64,000 nucleotides of DNA from Ruminococcus flavefaciens ND2009. GTDB taxonomy: Bacteria; Bacillota; Clostridia; Oscillospirales; Ruminococcaceae. The position numbers and the translations under genes are program-made. Where the stretch lies: the NCBI RefSeq assembly GCF_000621785.1, contig NZ_JHXI01000007.1, positions 248,001 through 312,000 on the forward strand, written 5' to 3'. Each line of letters starts with the position of its first letter. Position 1 is the stretch's first letter. Of this stretch, positions 25,479 through 32,963 are shown one piece after another. The notes beneath the pieces are model-generated. The model searched no databases and was not told the origin of the DNA. It saw nothing but the letters and a program-made list of their open reading frames with translations.

Positions 25479-26330
25479 TCAGCTCCGCTTGGGTCTTTTG
25501 CTGTGAAGGAAGAGTGCCACTGCACCTGCGCTGCAAAGAGCTGTGAACTCCATTACAGGGGAGCTGCTGCCCGTCTTTGGTGAGCTGCTCTCCTTTGCTG
25601 CGGTGGTAGTTGTTGTGGTCTGCGAAGGCTTTGTTGTGGTCTTTGCAGCCGTTCCCGAACCGCCGTTTGCAGCTGCGGTCCTTGTGCTGCCCGATGAATC
25701 AACGGAAGAATTTGCCGCAGCCTTCGTGGTGGAGCTTGTTCTCCTCTGCGGAGTTGTGGCAGCAGTTGTTGAGCTGTTCTTTCTTCCCGTAGTCGTGACG
25801 GTAGTGGTGATCCTCTTTGTAGTTGAGGTGGTTGTCGTAGTTGTGGTGGTAGTCGTTGATGTGGTGGTCACGGGCTTTGCAGTTACCCATACAGAAGGCG
25901 AAACCTGTACCGCTGTCTGTATCCTGCCGGAGGAACCTCCCTCATCGGCGTAGTGGACCACGGATACTCTGTAGAAGCCGTCGCCCTTTACCTGGACCCT
26001 GCGCCCGTCAAGGCTGTAATACCTTGCGTTGTTCTTTGTAAGGTCTCCCAGATCTACCTCGTCGCTCCAGTTGTTTCCGTCGCTGCTGTACTGTATAACT
26101 ACATTTCTGAAGCCGACCTCGCTGAGTTTACCCGAGACCTGTGTTTTTGCTGTTATCTCAATTGCTCCTCTCTCAGGAGATGTACACCTAAGTGAGCACT
26201 TTTCTATAAGTCCTATTGCTCTTTCGTACTGTTCATAAGAACTGTTATCCACTGCATTGACAGTCATCTGTGCAGGTGAATTCAGAAGAAGTATTCCAAG
26301 AAAGGCAGCTGTGATGTATTTTATTTTCAT
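25479..26330 (-). CDS. Secreted Thr-rich protein with possible SPKTG sorting signal
   Basis: 283 residues from ATG 26330 (GAGGG 7 bases upstream). Signal peptide about 1-27 (MKIKYITAAFLGILLLNS). Residues about 30-145 form a beta-sandwich-like domain (VVIQYSSDGNNWSDEVDLG), then a Thr/Ser-rich, Lys/Arg-spotted linker to about 245. The end has SPKTG, a hydrophobic stretch (FTALCSAGAVALFL) and a basic tail (HSKRPKRS), the layout of a sortase substrate with a non-canonical first residue. Possibly wall-anchored. Third gene of the ECF sigma operon, 10 bases after the membrane partner gene. Confidence 0.7.
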   Translation of the reverse strand: MKIKYITAAFLGILLLNSPAQMTVNAVDNSSYEQYERAIGLIEKCSLRCTSPERGAIEITAKTQVSGKLSEVGFRNVVIQYSSDGNNWSDEVDLGDLTKNNARYYSLDGRRVQVKGDGFYRVSVVHYADEGGSSGRIQTAVQVSPSVWVTAKPVTTTSTTTTTTTTTTSTTKRITTTVTTTGRKNSSTTAATTPQRRTSSTTKAAANSSVDSSGSTRTAAANGGSGTAAKTTTKPSQTTTTTTAAKESSSPKTGSSSPVMEFTALCSAGAVALFLHSKRPKRS

Positions 26331-26340
26331 GCCGCTGCCC

Positions 26341-27414
26341 TCACTTCTCTGATGATCCCGAGGGATAAGCCACAAAGCTCTCGGCTATCGCCATAAGCTC
26401 GTCAGGATCAATATCGCTGCTGTGGAGGGTGTAGACGATGTTTCCGCTTACGAACAGTGCCGTACTGCCGCTGTCCTCACGTATAAGGAAGCCCTTTGCA
26501 TAGCCGCTGTTGATGACATCGTATTCAAAATTTTCGCTGGGCACCATTACCTCGGGCATATCGTCCTGTGATCTGTATTCCTCAACGATGATGTCCAGAC
26601 TGCTGCTGCCGTCGGAGAAGGTCAGGTAGAGATCGGCGGAGTCCTTCATGTGCTCCGAGCTGCTCTCCGTAAGCTTCAGTCCCGACAGATAATCGGGGAG
26701 ATACTGAGGATAGCCTGTATTTATACCGCTCTGCTCTGCCTTTTCAAGAAGCTGAACGGCAACAGGTCCTGCTGCTGCATTACAGCCCTCAGGGAAATTG
26801 CCTGCGGGCGTATTTGATGTGGTAGTAGCGGGCTGATGCATTCCTGCTGTTGTGGTGGTAGTAGCGAACATAGGCACTGAAGTGCTTTCCACAGGTCCTG
26901 TCACCAGAGCTCCGGCTGAAGTAGTGGATGCGGGATGATACGGATCTGTAGTTGTTGTGGTGGTAGTAGTATCAGCTGCTCCGGGAACGGCAGGGGGCTG
27001 CTCCATATCATCTATATCCTTCAGGTCGATGCTGAAGCCTGACTTTGCTGCCCTGATCACTGTTTCGACGACGTTTGAGCCGTAGGTCCTGATGGTGTAG
27101 AAGTTGAGTGCGATGCAGACTGCGAAGCAGGCGCTGAGGACTGCTGCCCATTTGCGGAGCTGCACGATGCGGCTGCGTCTCTTTCTTGCTCTGACTTCCG
27201 CCAGAACTGCATCTGCCTGAACCGGCTTCGGAATTTCTTCGTCATTAATACCGACCATAGCGTCGGTGATCTCCTTAACGGCATCAAGATCACGCTCCTC
27301 CAGAGGCTTTGCGAGCTCCTCACTGAGAAGCCGCTGCAGATCATATAGCATATTCTTATCCGAAAGCTTATCGGTGATAGAAATATCCTTCAAATTAAAC
27401 CACTCCTTGTTCAT
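26341..27414 (-). CDS. Membrane partner of ECF sigma factor, DUF4367-like
   Basis: 357 residues from ATG 27414, 13 bases after the sigma stop; an in-frame GTG at 27444 overlaps sigma. Cytoplasmic N-terminus about 1-85 with charged helices, one membrane segment (about 92-112), a Thr/Pro/Ala linker (about 140-200) and a C-terminal domain (about 215-355) with LPDYLSGLKLTESSSEHMKD and YAKGFLIREDSGSTALFVSG that resembles DUF4367 domains found on sigma-regulated membrane proteins. Proposed anti-sigma/sensor for the sigma factor just upstream; inference from order and topology. Confidence 0.7.
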   Translation of the reverse strand: MNKEWFNLKDISITDKLSDKNMLYDLQRLLSEELAKPLEERDLDAVKEITDAMVGINDEEIPKPVQADAVLAEVRARKRRSRIVQLRKWAAVLSACFAVCIALNFYTIRTYGSNVVETVIRAAKSGFSIDLKDIDDMEQPPAVPGAADTTTTTTTTDPYHPASTTSAGALVTGPVESTSVPMFATTTTTAGMHQPATTTSNTPAGNFPEGCNAAAGPVAVQLLEKAEQSGINTGYPQYLPDYLSGLKLTESSSEHMKDSADLYLTFSDGSSSLDIIVEEYRSQDDMPEVMVPSENFEYDVINSGYAKGFLIREDSGSTALFVSGNIVYTLHSSDIDPDELMAIAESFVAYPSGSSEK

Positions 27415-27427
27415 GATAACGTCCGCC

Positions 27428-27973
27428 TCACTTTTCAGCGGCACGAAGCTTCTTTTTCAGCTTGTGTATTTTTCTGTAAAGTGCGGGCAGGGATAGTCCC
27501 AGCCGCTTAGCAGCTTCGTTTCGTTGTCCGTAATCGCTGTTATAGTACAGTTCGAGGAGCTGTCTCTCCTCGGGTGACAGCAGGTCCAGCGGACTGTCTC
27601 CGCTCTCCGTAAAACCGCCGCTGTCGGCGATATTCATAGCCTCTGGGCTCTCCTCAAGGCTTACGGCAGGGGGCGGAGCCTTTCGCAGGAACGCCTTTAT
27701 GACGTTGTCTGCCGCACGGTACAGCCACAGTCTTATGTTATCGGTCTCGTCAAGCTTCTCATGCTTTGAGAAGAACACCACGAAGACCTCCTGTGTGCAG
27801 TCCTCTGCGGAGTGATGACTGTAGCCGAGCTTAGCGTAGCAGTAGCTGAATATCTCACTATAGTACTTTTCGATTATCAGCGTGCAATGTTCGGGCTCTA
27901 TCAACAGTCTCACATCCTTCCGTCGATAAGCTTCTGTAATATAAATGTCGCAAAAGCGCCTACTTTTTCTCAA
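27428..27973 (-). CDS. ECF-type RNA polymerase sigma factor
   Basis: Up to 181 residues. Region 2 (LIIEKYYSEIFSYCYAKLG, AEDCTQEVFVVFF, RLWLYRAADNVIKAFLR) and region 4 (SPEERQLLELYYNSD, EAAKRLGLSLPALYRKIHKLKKKL) are clear. The start is uncertain: the ATG at 27973 has no good ribosome binding site, while GGAAGGATG sits about 55 bases downstream next to GTG 27913 and TTG 27904, either of which would leave region 2 intact. Followed by its probable membrane partner and a secreted protein in one operon. Confidence 0.85.
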   Translation of the reverse strand: MRKSRRFCDIYITEAYRRKDVRLLIEPEHCTLIIEKYYSEIFSYCYAKLGYSHHSAEDCTQEVFVVFFSKHEKLDETDNIRLWLYRAADNVIKAFLRKAPPPAVSLEESPEAMNIADSGGFTESGDSPLDLLSPEERQLLELYYNSDYGQRNEAAKRLGLSLPALYRKIHKLKKKLRAAEK

Positions 27974-27997
27974 GAAGCCTGATCTTTGTACGCCTGC

Positions 27998-28039
27998 ACA
28001 AAAACTGCGGCACTAATTTGGGTATTATTGCCGCAGTTT
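27998..28039 (-). terminator. Terminator of the dockerin gene 28108-29781
   Basis: Minus strand aaactgcggca/tgccgcagttt with 16-base loop and TTTTTG tail. Confidence 0.85.
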
Positions 28040-28107
28040 CCAAGCATATTTTATTTTATCACCTTGAGGGATATTTGTCAATTATAAAAGAACAATGCCC
28101 CTTAATG

Positions 28108-29781
28108 TCAGCTGACGGAGTTATCGGCATAGGCTGCAAGTATCTGTGAGGCGTCCACCGCGTTTACGTAGCCGTCACCGTTATAGTCGGCAAGCTTCCT
28201 GTTCAGGAAAGCCTCCCTGCCCACCGCTGTTTCGGCGTAATCAGCCAGCACATATGAAGCGTCCGAGGCATTGAGCCTTTCGTCGCAGTTCACGTCACCT
28301 GCTTCAACAGGAAGGGCGTAGTCTTCGCCTGTCAGAAAGCGGATCTCTCCCGTCTTGTCATCGCAGACTGCCATAACGCTTTTTGCCGCAAAAACATTGA
28401 CCTTTGAAGCGCTCTCCTTATCCTTGAACTTGTCATCGAAGACCGAGTCATACACTGAAAGGGTGCATTTTACACCGCTGTCTCCGCCGAGGATCATCCC
28501 CTTCTCTCCCTGAGTGACCTGTATCCTCTCCTTTGCCTCGCCTCTGATATTCCAGCGGTAATGGGGCGCGAAGGTGTAGCTTCCCTCATTAAGCAGCAGC
28601 ATCATATCATAGCCGAAATCCTCTCCGTCTATTTCCGTTCCGCCGGGTCTGTTGGTGATACTGCTGACACTGCCGCTTGTCTCGGAAATAACGGTCTTTC
28701 TCAGGTCAGCGTATCTCACATACAGCTCTCCGCTCTCCTCTGTATCCACACGGAACCGCTCACCGTCAAGGTAATATGCAGTTCCCTTTGCAGCCGCAAA
28801 GGTGGGATAGTCCGCCTTATCAGCGGTATAGCTGCTGCCGTCTGCTCTCAGCGCATTTATGGAACAGGCACTGCTGCTGTCAATATCTATCTCGCACAGC
28901 TCATCTGAAAGGCTGCCTGTATCGGTATCCGCGGGGAAAAGGCTTTTGCTGTAAAGCAAGGCTTCATCATCGCTGCTGAACACCTCAAACTCTCCGCCGA
29001 GGTACTCGGAATAGGAGGGAGAATATATCTCAAGGGTATCGGTGTTCACATATAAGGAAGAGTGCTTGTTGAAGCCCCAGCAGACCATTTTCTCGGGGAT
29101 ATACTGCTGCTTCACCACGTTGGAATCAAATGTGGGTATACATTTATCATAATGCTTTCCCTCAAATTCCCAGTCGCCCTCCAGAACTCCGATACCTGCC
29201 ACTGCGTGCATGAAATTGCCCGATCTTATCATAATGAGGAAATACTTTTTATCCTCCGCCGCCTTTTCCGCAGTTTCAAGCAGCTTTTCCACTCTTTCGG
29301 CTCTGCCGTAGCGGCTCATATACCATTTAAAATAAAGGTCAAAGTCCCTGTGGAGCTGTACCGACTGATAATAATCCGTATAATACCTGGCTGTATCGTC
29401 AAGCTCAATATCCGTCATATTCACAGCTCCCTCCTGTATGTCCGAGGGACGTATCAAGCCGTTATGCGCCATTATCTCCAAAAGAGATATGCCCAGGCAC
29501 CTGCCCGCGAACATGGTATCGGTATACTTTTTGGCAGGCTCCTCAAAAAGCTCCGAATCCGAGCAGCGGTCAAGGAAATCCGCATATGCTTTGTTTGAAT
29601 CTTTTTCCGCCTTGACAAGGCTGCTGTAATTGACATAGGTAAGATAGTCCGTCTCTGAGCCGAACTGCTTTACCGCTTCATAGATAGGGTCGGGCCCGCC
29701 GTCACCCTCCGCATAGGCAGTTGAAAACGGGAAAAGAGAAAGACAGACCGCCGACAGTAATGATATATACCTTTTTTTCAT
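28108..29781 (-). CDS. Secreted dockerin protein with cysteine-peptidase-like N-terminal region
   Basis: 557 residues. Signal peptide about 1-25 (cleavage after TAYA). The first half has a candidate papain-type set: Cys95 in AGRCLGISLLE, His192 in NFMHAVAGIG and Asp219 in PTFDSN, spaced and dressed like C39/papain-like enzymes. A beta-rich middle (about 260-490) follows. The C-terminal dockerin (about 492-555) has two Ca-loop repeats, GDVNCDERLNASDASYVLAD and DYNGDGYVNAVDASQILAAY, so the protein should join a cellulosome or cell-surface complex. Its dockerin differs in type from the other two in this window. Peptidase activity is inferred from motifs only. Confidence 0.8.
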   Translation of the reverse strand: MKKRYISLLSAVCLSLFPFSTAYAEGDGGPDPIYEAVKQFGSETDYLTYVNYSSLVKAEKDSNKAYADFLDRCSDSELFEEPAKKYTDTMFAGRCLGISLLEIMAHNGLIRPSDIQEGAVNMTDIELDDTARYYTDYYQSVQLHRDFDLYFKWYMSRYGRAERVEKLLETAEKAAEDKKYFLIMIRSGNFMHAVAGIGVLEGDWEFEGKHYDKCIPTFDSNVVKQQYIPEKMVCWGFNKHSSLYVNTDTLEIYSPSYSEYLGGEFEVFSSDDEALLYSKSLFPADTDTGSLSDELCEIDIDSSSACSINALRADGSSYTADKADYPTFAAAKGTAYYLDGERFRVDTEESGELYVRYADLRKTVISETSGSVSSITNRPGGTEIDGEDFGYDMMLLLNEGSYTFAPHYRWNIRGEAKERIQVTQGEKGMILGGDSGVKCTLSVYDSVFDDKFKDKESASKVNVFAAKSVMAVCDDKTGEIRFLTGEDYALPVEAGDVNCDERLNASDASYVLADYAETAVGREAFLNRKLADYNGDGYVNAVDASQILAAYADNSVS

Positions 29782-29857
29782 AAAGATACCCCCTTATACT
29801 TAGAAACTTCTCTATATTATCAGAAGCTCTGCTATAATAACGGAGGAGGCATTTTGT

Positions 29858-29923
29858 ATGTGCGGAGAAGATTGTAAATTTTCTGTGAACAAAGCCGCAG
29901 TTGAAACCGTCCCGGAGCTATGA
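29858..29923 (+). CDS. Possible 21-residue small protein
   Basis: ATG with GGAGGAGG 8 bases upstream and a TATAAT hexamer at 29833-29838, encoding MCGEDCKFSVNKAAVETVPEL. No good -35 is visible and no homologue is known to me. The strong ribosome binding site is the only reason to list it. Confidence 0.3.
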   Translation: MCGEDCKFSVNKAAVETVPEL

Positions 29924-30062
29924 TAAATACACAGGGGAGCGGCTTAGGTTCTTAGAGCTGTACAAAAGGTTCATATGAACTTATTTTTGCAATAAATTCT
30001 TCTGTATATTCTGCACAATTTCATATTTTGTGATATACGCTCCGTAATTATTTTGTCGCATA

Positions 30063-30091
30063 TTGACAAAGAGCGGAAATTGATGTATAAT
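30063..30091 (+). promoter_or_regulatory. Promoter of flotillin gene
   Basis: TTGACA, 17-base spacer, TATAAT: full consensus. It places transcription start near 30098, ruling out the upstream in-frame ATG at 30053. The leader has two hairpins, CGGCAGA/TCTGCCG (30101-30120) and GGCGCT/AGCGCC (30131-30149). Confidence 0.93.
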
Positions 30092-30172
30092 ACTGTCATA
30101 CGGCAGAAACAGGTCTGCCGTAAAACTATTGGCGCTCCGCATAAGCGCCGCTTATATGATATGGAGGTTTAT

Positions 30173-31735
30173 ATGCTTGACAACATCAACTGGGGTCTCG
30201 TTATCCCGATCGCAATAGGAGTTATCTTACTTCTCCTTATAATCATCACAGGCTATATCAAGGCTCCCCCGGACACCGCGTACATCATCTCGGGTCTCAG
30301 GAGAAAAATAATCATCGGTAAGGCAAGTATCCGCATTCCCTTCTTTGAGCGTGTGGATAAGCTGAAGCTCCAGCTCATCGCTGTAGACGTAAAGACTTCA
30401 AGCGCTGTTCCTACCGCAGACTACATCAATATCAATGTTGACGCCAACGTTAACGTTAAGGTCAGCAGTGATCCCCAGCTCATAAAGCTGGGCGCCGAGA
30501 ACTTCCTCAACAAGGACACAGCTTATGTGGCTAAGGTCGCAAGAGAGGTCCTCGAAGGTAATATGCGTGAGATCGTTGGTCAGATGTCACTTGAGGCTAT
30601 GGTCAATGACCGTAAGGCATTCGCTGAGAAGGTACAGGAAAACGCTGCTCCCGACCTGAACAGAATGGGTCTTGAGATCGTTTCCTTCAACGTTCAGAAC
30701 TTCACCGACGATCAGAACCTGATCGAAAATCTCGGTATCGACAACACAACCAAGATCCAGAAAAAGGCTGCTATCGCAAGGGCTGAGTCCGAAAAGGAGA
30801 TCGAGATCGCCAAGGCTCAGGCTAAGAAAGAAGCCAACGACGCTAAGATCCTGGCTGAGACCGAGATCGCTCAGAAAAACAACGAGCTGGCTATCCGTCA
30901 GGCTGAACTCAAAAAGGAAGCCGACACACAGCTGGCTATCGCAGACGCTGCTTACGAGATCCAGCGCGAAAATCAGCGTAAGACCATTGAGGTATCAAAG
31001 GCTAACGCTAACATCGCCGCTTCCGAAAAGGACGTTGAGCTGAAGGCTCGTGAGGCAGAGGTTACAGAAAAGGCTCTCGAAGCTCAGATCAAGAAAAAGG
31101 CTGAGGCTGACCGCTATAAGGCTCAGCAGGAAGCCGACGCTAAGCTCTATCAGCTCAAGAAAGAGGCTGAAGCCGATCGTTTCCAGCGTGAGCAGGAGGC
31201 TGAGGCTCAGAAGGCTGAGGCTGAAGCTCAGAAGTTCGCTAAGATGCAGGAGGCTGAGGGTATCGCTGCTGTAGGTAAGGCTGAGGCGGACGCTATCCGC
31301 GCTAAGGGCCTTGCTGAGGCTGAGGGTATCAACGCTAAGGCTGAGGCTATGAAGAAGTACGGCGAGGCTGCTGTTCTCGAAATGTACTTCAAGGCTCTCC
31401 CCGAGGTCGTAAAGAACGCCGCTACTCCTCTTGCTCAGGTAGACAAGATCACTATGTACGGCGAAGGCAACTCCAGCAAGCTTGTTGGTGACATCATCGG
31501 CTCGACCACAAAGATCACCGACGGTCTCACCGAGGCTACAGGCGTTGACATCAGATCGCTTCTTGCAGGCTTCTTAGGCGGCAAGATGGCAGCTCCCAGA
31601 GCTGCTGCCCCTGCTGTTGAGGCTGCCCCTGCTGTTGAGGCTGCTCCTGCTGAGGAAGCTGAGACTTTAAAGGAGTCAACTCTTCCCGATGACAACGGAA
31701 GCTTCTTCTACGACAGCGACAACATTCCCGACTAA
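30173..31735 (+). CDS. Flotillin-like SPFH protein
   Basis: 520 residues from ATG 30173 (GGAGG just upstream). One N-terminal membrane segment (about 8-30, LVIPIAIGVILLLLIIITGY, a hairpin or single pass), SPFH/Band 7 domain (about 35-210, TAYIISGLRRKIIIGKASIR), then a long Ala/Glu/Lys coiled coil (about 220-400) with the EA-rich repeats typical of flotillins, and a C-terminal region of about 100 residues. Flotillins oligomerise into membrane microdomain scaffolds. Codons are strongly biased to GCT/GAG/AAG, suggesting high expression. No NfeD partner is adjacent. The tail has a Pro/Ala/Val/Glu-rich repeat (AAPAVEAAPAVEAAPAEEA). Confidence 0.93.
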   Translation: MLDNINWGLVIPIAIGVILLLLIIITGYIKAPPDTAYIISGLRRKIIIGKASIRIPFFERVDKLKLQLIAVDVKTSSAVPTADYININVDANVNVKVSSDPQLIKLGAENFLNKDTAYVAKVAREVLEGNMREIVGQMSLEAMVNDRKAFAEKVQENAAPDLNRMGLEIVSFNVQNFTDDQNLIENLGIDNTTKIQKKAAIARAESEKEIEIAKAQAKKEANDAKILAETEIAQKNNELAIRQAELKKEADTQLAIADAAYEIQRENQRKTIEVSKANANIAASEKDVELKAREAEVTEKALEAQIKKKAEADRYKAQQEADAKLYQLKKEAEADRFQREQEAEAQKAEAEAQKFAKMQEAEGIAAVGKAEADAIRAKGLAEAEGINAKAEAMKKYGEAAVLEMYFKALPEVVKNAATPLAQVDKITMYGEGNSSKLVGDIIGSTTKITDGLTEATGVDIRSLLAGFLGGKMAAPRAAAPAVEAAPAVEAAPAEEAETLKESTLPDDNGSFFYDSDNIPD

Positions 31736-31749
31736 TATTTTTACCACAG

Positions 31750-31787
31750 GCTCCCCTGACGATATGCGGTCGTCAGGGGAGCTTTTT
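31750..31787 (+). terminator. Terminator of flotillin gene
   Basis: gctcccctgacg/cgtcaggggagc with 9-base loop and TTTTT. Confidence 0.93.
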
Positions 31788-31917
31788 GTCACTTCCCTGT
31801 TGCACCGCTGTAATAAGTCTGTAAAGAATGCCTGTTTTTTGCGATTGACCGCAATTCATTTTGCGCAAAAATTGGTCAGTCCATTTGTATAGTTTTCACA
31901 AAGTTGTGCAAAAACCA

Positions 31918-31946
31918 TTTACAAAATACATCATATAGATTATAAT
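31918..31946 (+). promoter_or_regulatory. Promoter of AraC-type regulator
   Basis: TTTACA, 17-base spacer, TATAAT. Confidence 0.75.
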
Positions 31947-31972
31947 GATATTAGTAATTAAGTTGAAACAGA

Positions 31973-31995
31973 ACCAAATGACAGCAATATTTGGT
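31973..31995. promoter_or_regulatory. Inverted repeat in AraC leader, possible operator
   Basis: ACCAAAT and ATTTGGT separated by 9 bases, 27 bases downstream of the -10 and 41 upstream of the ATG; could be an autoregulatory site or hairpin. Confidence 0.4.
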
Positions 31996-32035
31996 CACGA
32001 CCTCTGTTAGTGCAGATCAGAGGGGGGGTATTAAA

Positions 32036-32896
32036 ATGATAAAACATCTCTCGGGCGACTTCGAGACCGTTGAGTATGACACCCAAAAATATGCCATGCT
32101 CTACGACAACAACGAGAATGAGGCTTATCCTGTTCACTGGCATAACGCCGTTGAACTCCTTATGCCGCTGAAAAATGAATATACGGTCACTGTGAACGGC
32201 ATCGACTATATTATTCCCGAAAACGATGTTCTCATCGTTCCCCCGGGCGAGCTTCACAGTATGCCTGCTATTCCCGGAAGACGTATAATCTTCCAGTGCG
32301 ATAACAGTATCCTTGGCGAGATCTCTGCCCTCGAACCTGTTATGCGTTCACTGAATTCGGCTGTCCTCATCAATGCGGATATGGATAAGGAGCTCCACGT
32401 TCTGGCGAAAAAGACCATGCTGGATATTCTTTCTCTCTATAACTCAAAGTCGGAGCTTGCCGACGTAAAGATCTACGTCAAGGTCATCGAGCTGTTCATG
32501 GCTCTCCGCGAGTATCAGCTGGAGCAGCAGAAGATCGTTATGGACTGTGATGACGAGAAGATAGACGAGTACAGCGAAAAGTTCGGTACCGTTCTCAAGT
32601 ATATCGACAATAACTATATGTACGATATTACTCTTGAGCAGCTTGCCGACGTTGCAGGCTACAGCAAGTACCATTTCTCCCGTATATTCAAGCAGTATAA
32701 CGCTATGTCCTATCTCCAGTACATAAACGCAAGACGTACCAAGGCGGCGGAGCTTCTCCTCCTTGACCCAAGCATTCCCATTACGGAAGTGGCAATGCGC
32801 TCGGGCTTCAAGAGCCTTACCACATTCAACCGTATCTTCAAGGAAATCAAGCACTGCACTCCAACAGACTTCAAGAAGCTGTATTCACTGAGATAA
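32036..32896 (+). CDS. AraC-family transcriptional regulator with cupin sensor
   Basis: 286 residues from ATG 32036 (GAGGGGGGG upstream); the TTG-initiated extension lies over the operator-like repeat and is not used. N-terminal cupin domain about 15-100 (PVHWHNAVELLMPL, IIPENDVLIVPPGELHSM) that in this family binds a sugar; C-terminal double helix-turn-helix about 185-286 (LEQLADVAGYSKYHFSRIFKQY, shortened: GYSKYHFSRIFKQY; second HTH PITEVAMRSGFKSLTTFNRIFK). Monocistronic, so the target is unknown; a role in carbohydrate use is likely from the family and from its position among polysaccharide genes. Confidence 0.93.
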   Translation: MIKHLSGDFETVEYDTQKYAMLYDNNENEAYPVHWHNAVELLMPLKNEYTVTVNGIDYIIPENDVLIVPPGELHSMPAIPGRRIIFQCDNSILGEISALEPVMRSLNSAVLINADMDKELHVLAKKTMLDILSLYNSKSELADVKIYVKVIELFMALREYQLEQQKIVMDCDDEKIDEYSEKFGTVLKYIDNNYMYDITLEQLADVAGYSKYHFSRIFKQYNAMSYLQYINARRTKAAELLLLDPSIPITEVAMRSGFKSLTTFNRIFKEIKHCTPTDFKKLYSLR

Positions 32897-32900
32897 AATC

Positions 32901-32936
32901 AGACCGCACATCTTATGATGTGCGGTCTTTTTATTT
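32901..32936 (+). terminator. Terminator of AraC-type regulator
   Basis: agaccgcacatc/gatgtgcggtct with TTAT loop and TTTTATTTT. Confidence 0.93.
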
Positions 32937-32963
32937 TATCTTTCGTTTGTTCTTTTTTATGTC

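Noticed and set aside
30053..30172. Longer flotillin start at 30053
   Set aside because: It lies upstream of the promoter's -10 element, so cannot be in the mRNA; ATG 30173 has GGAGG.
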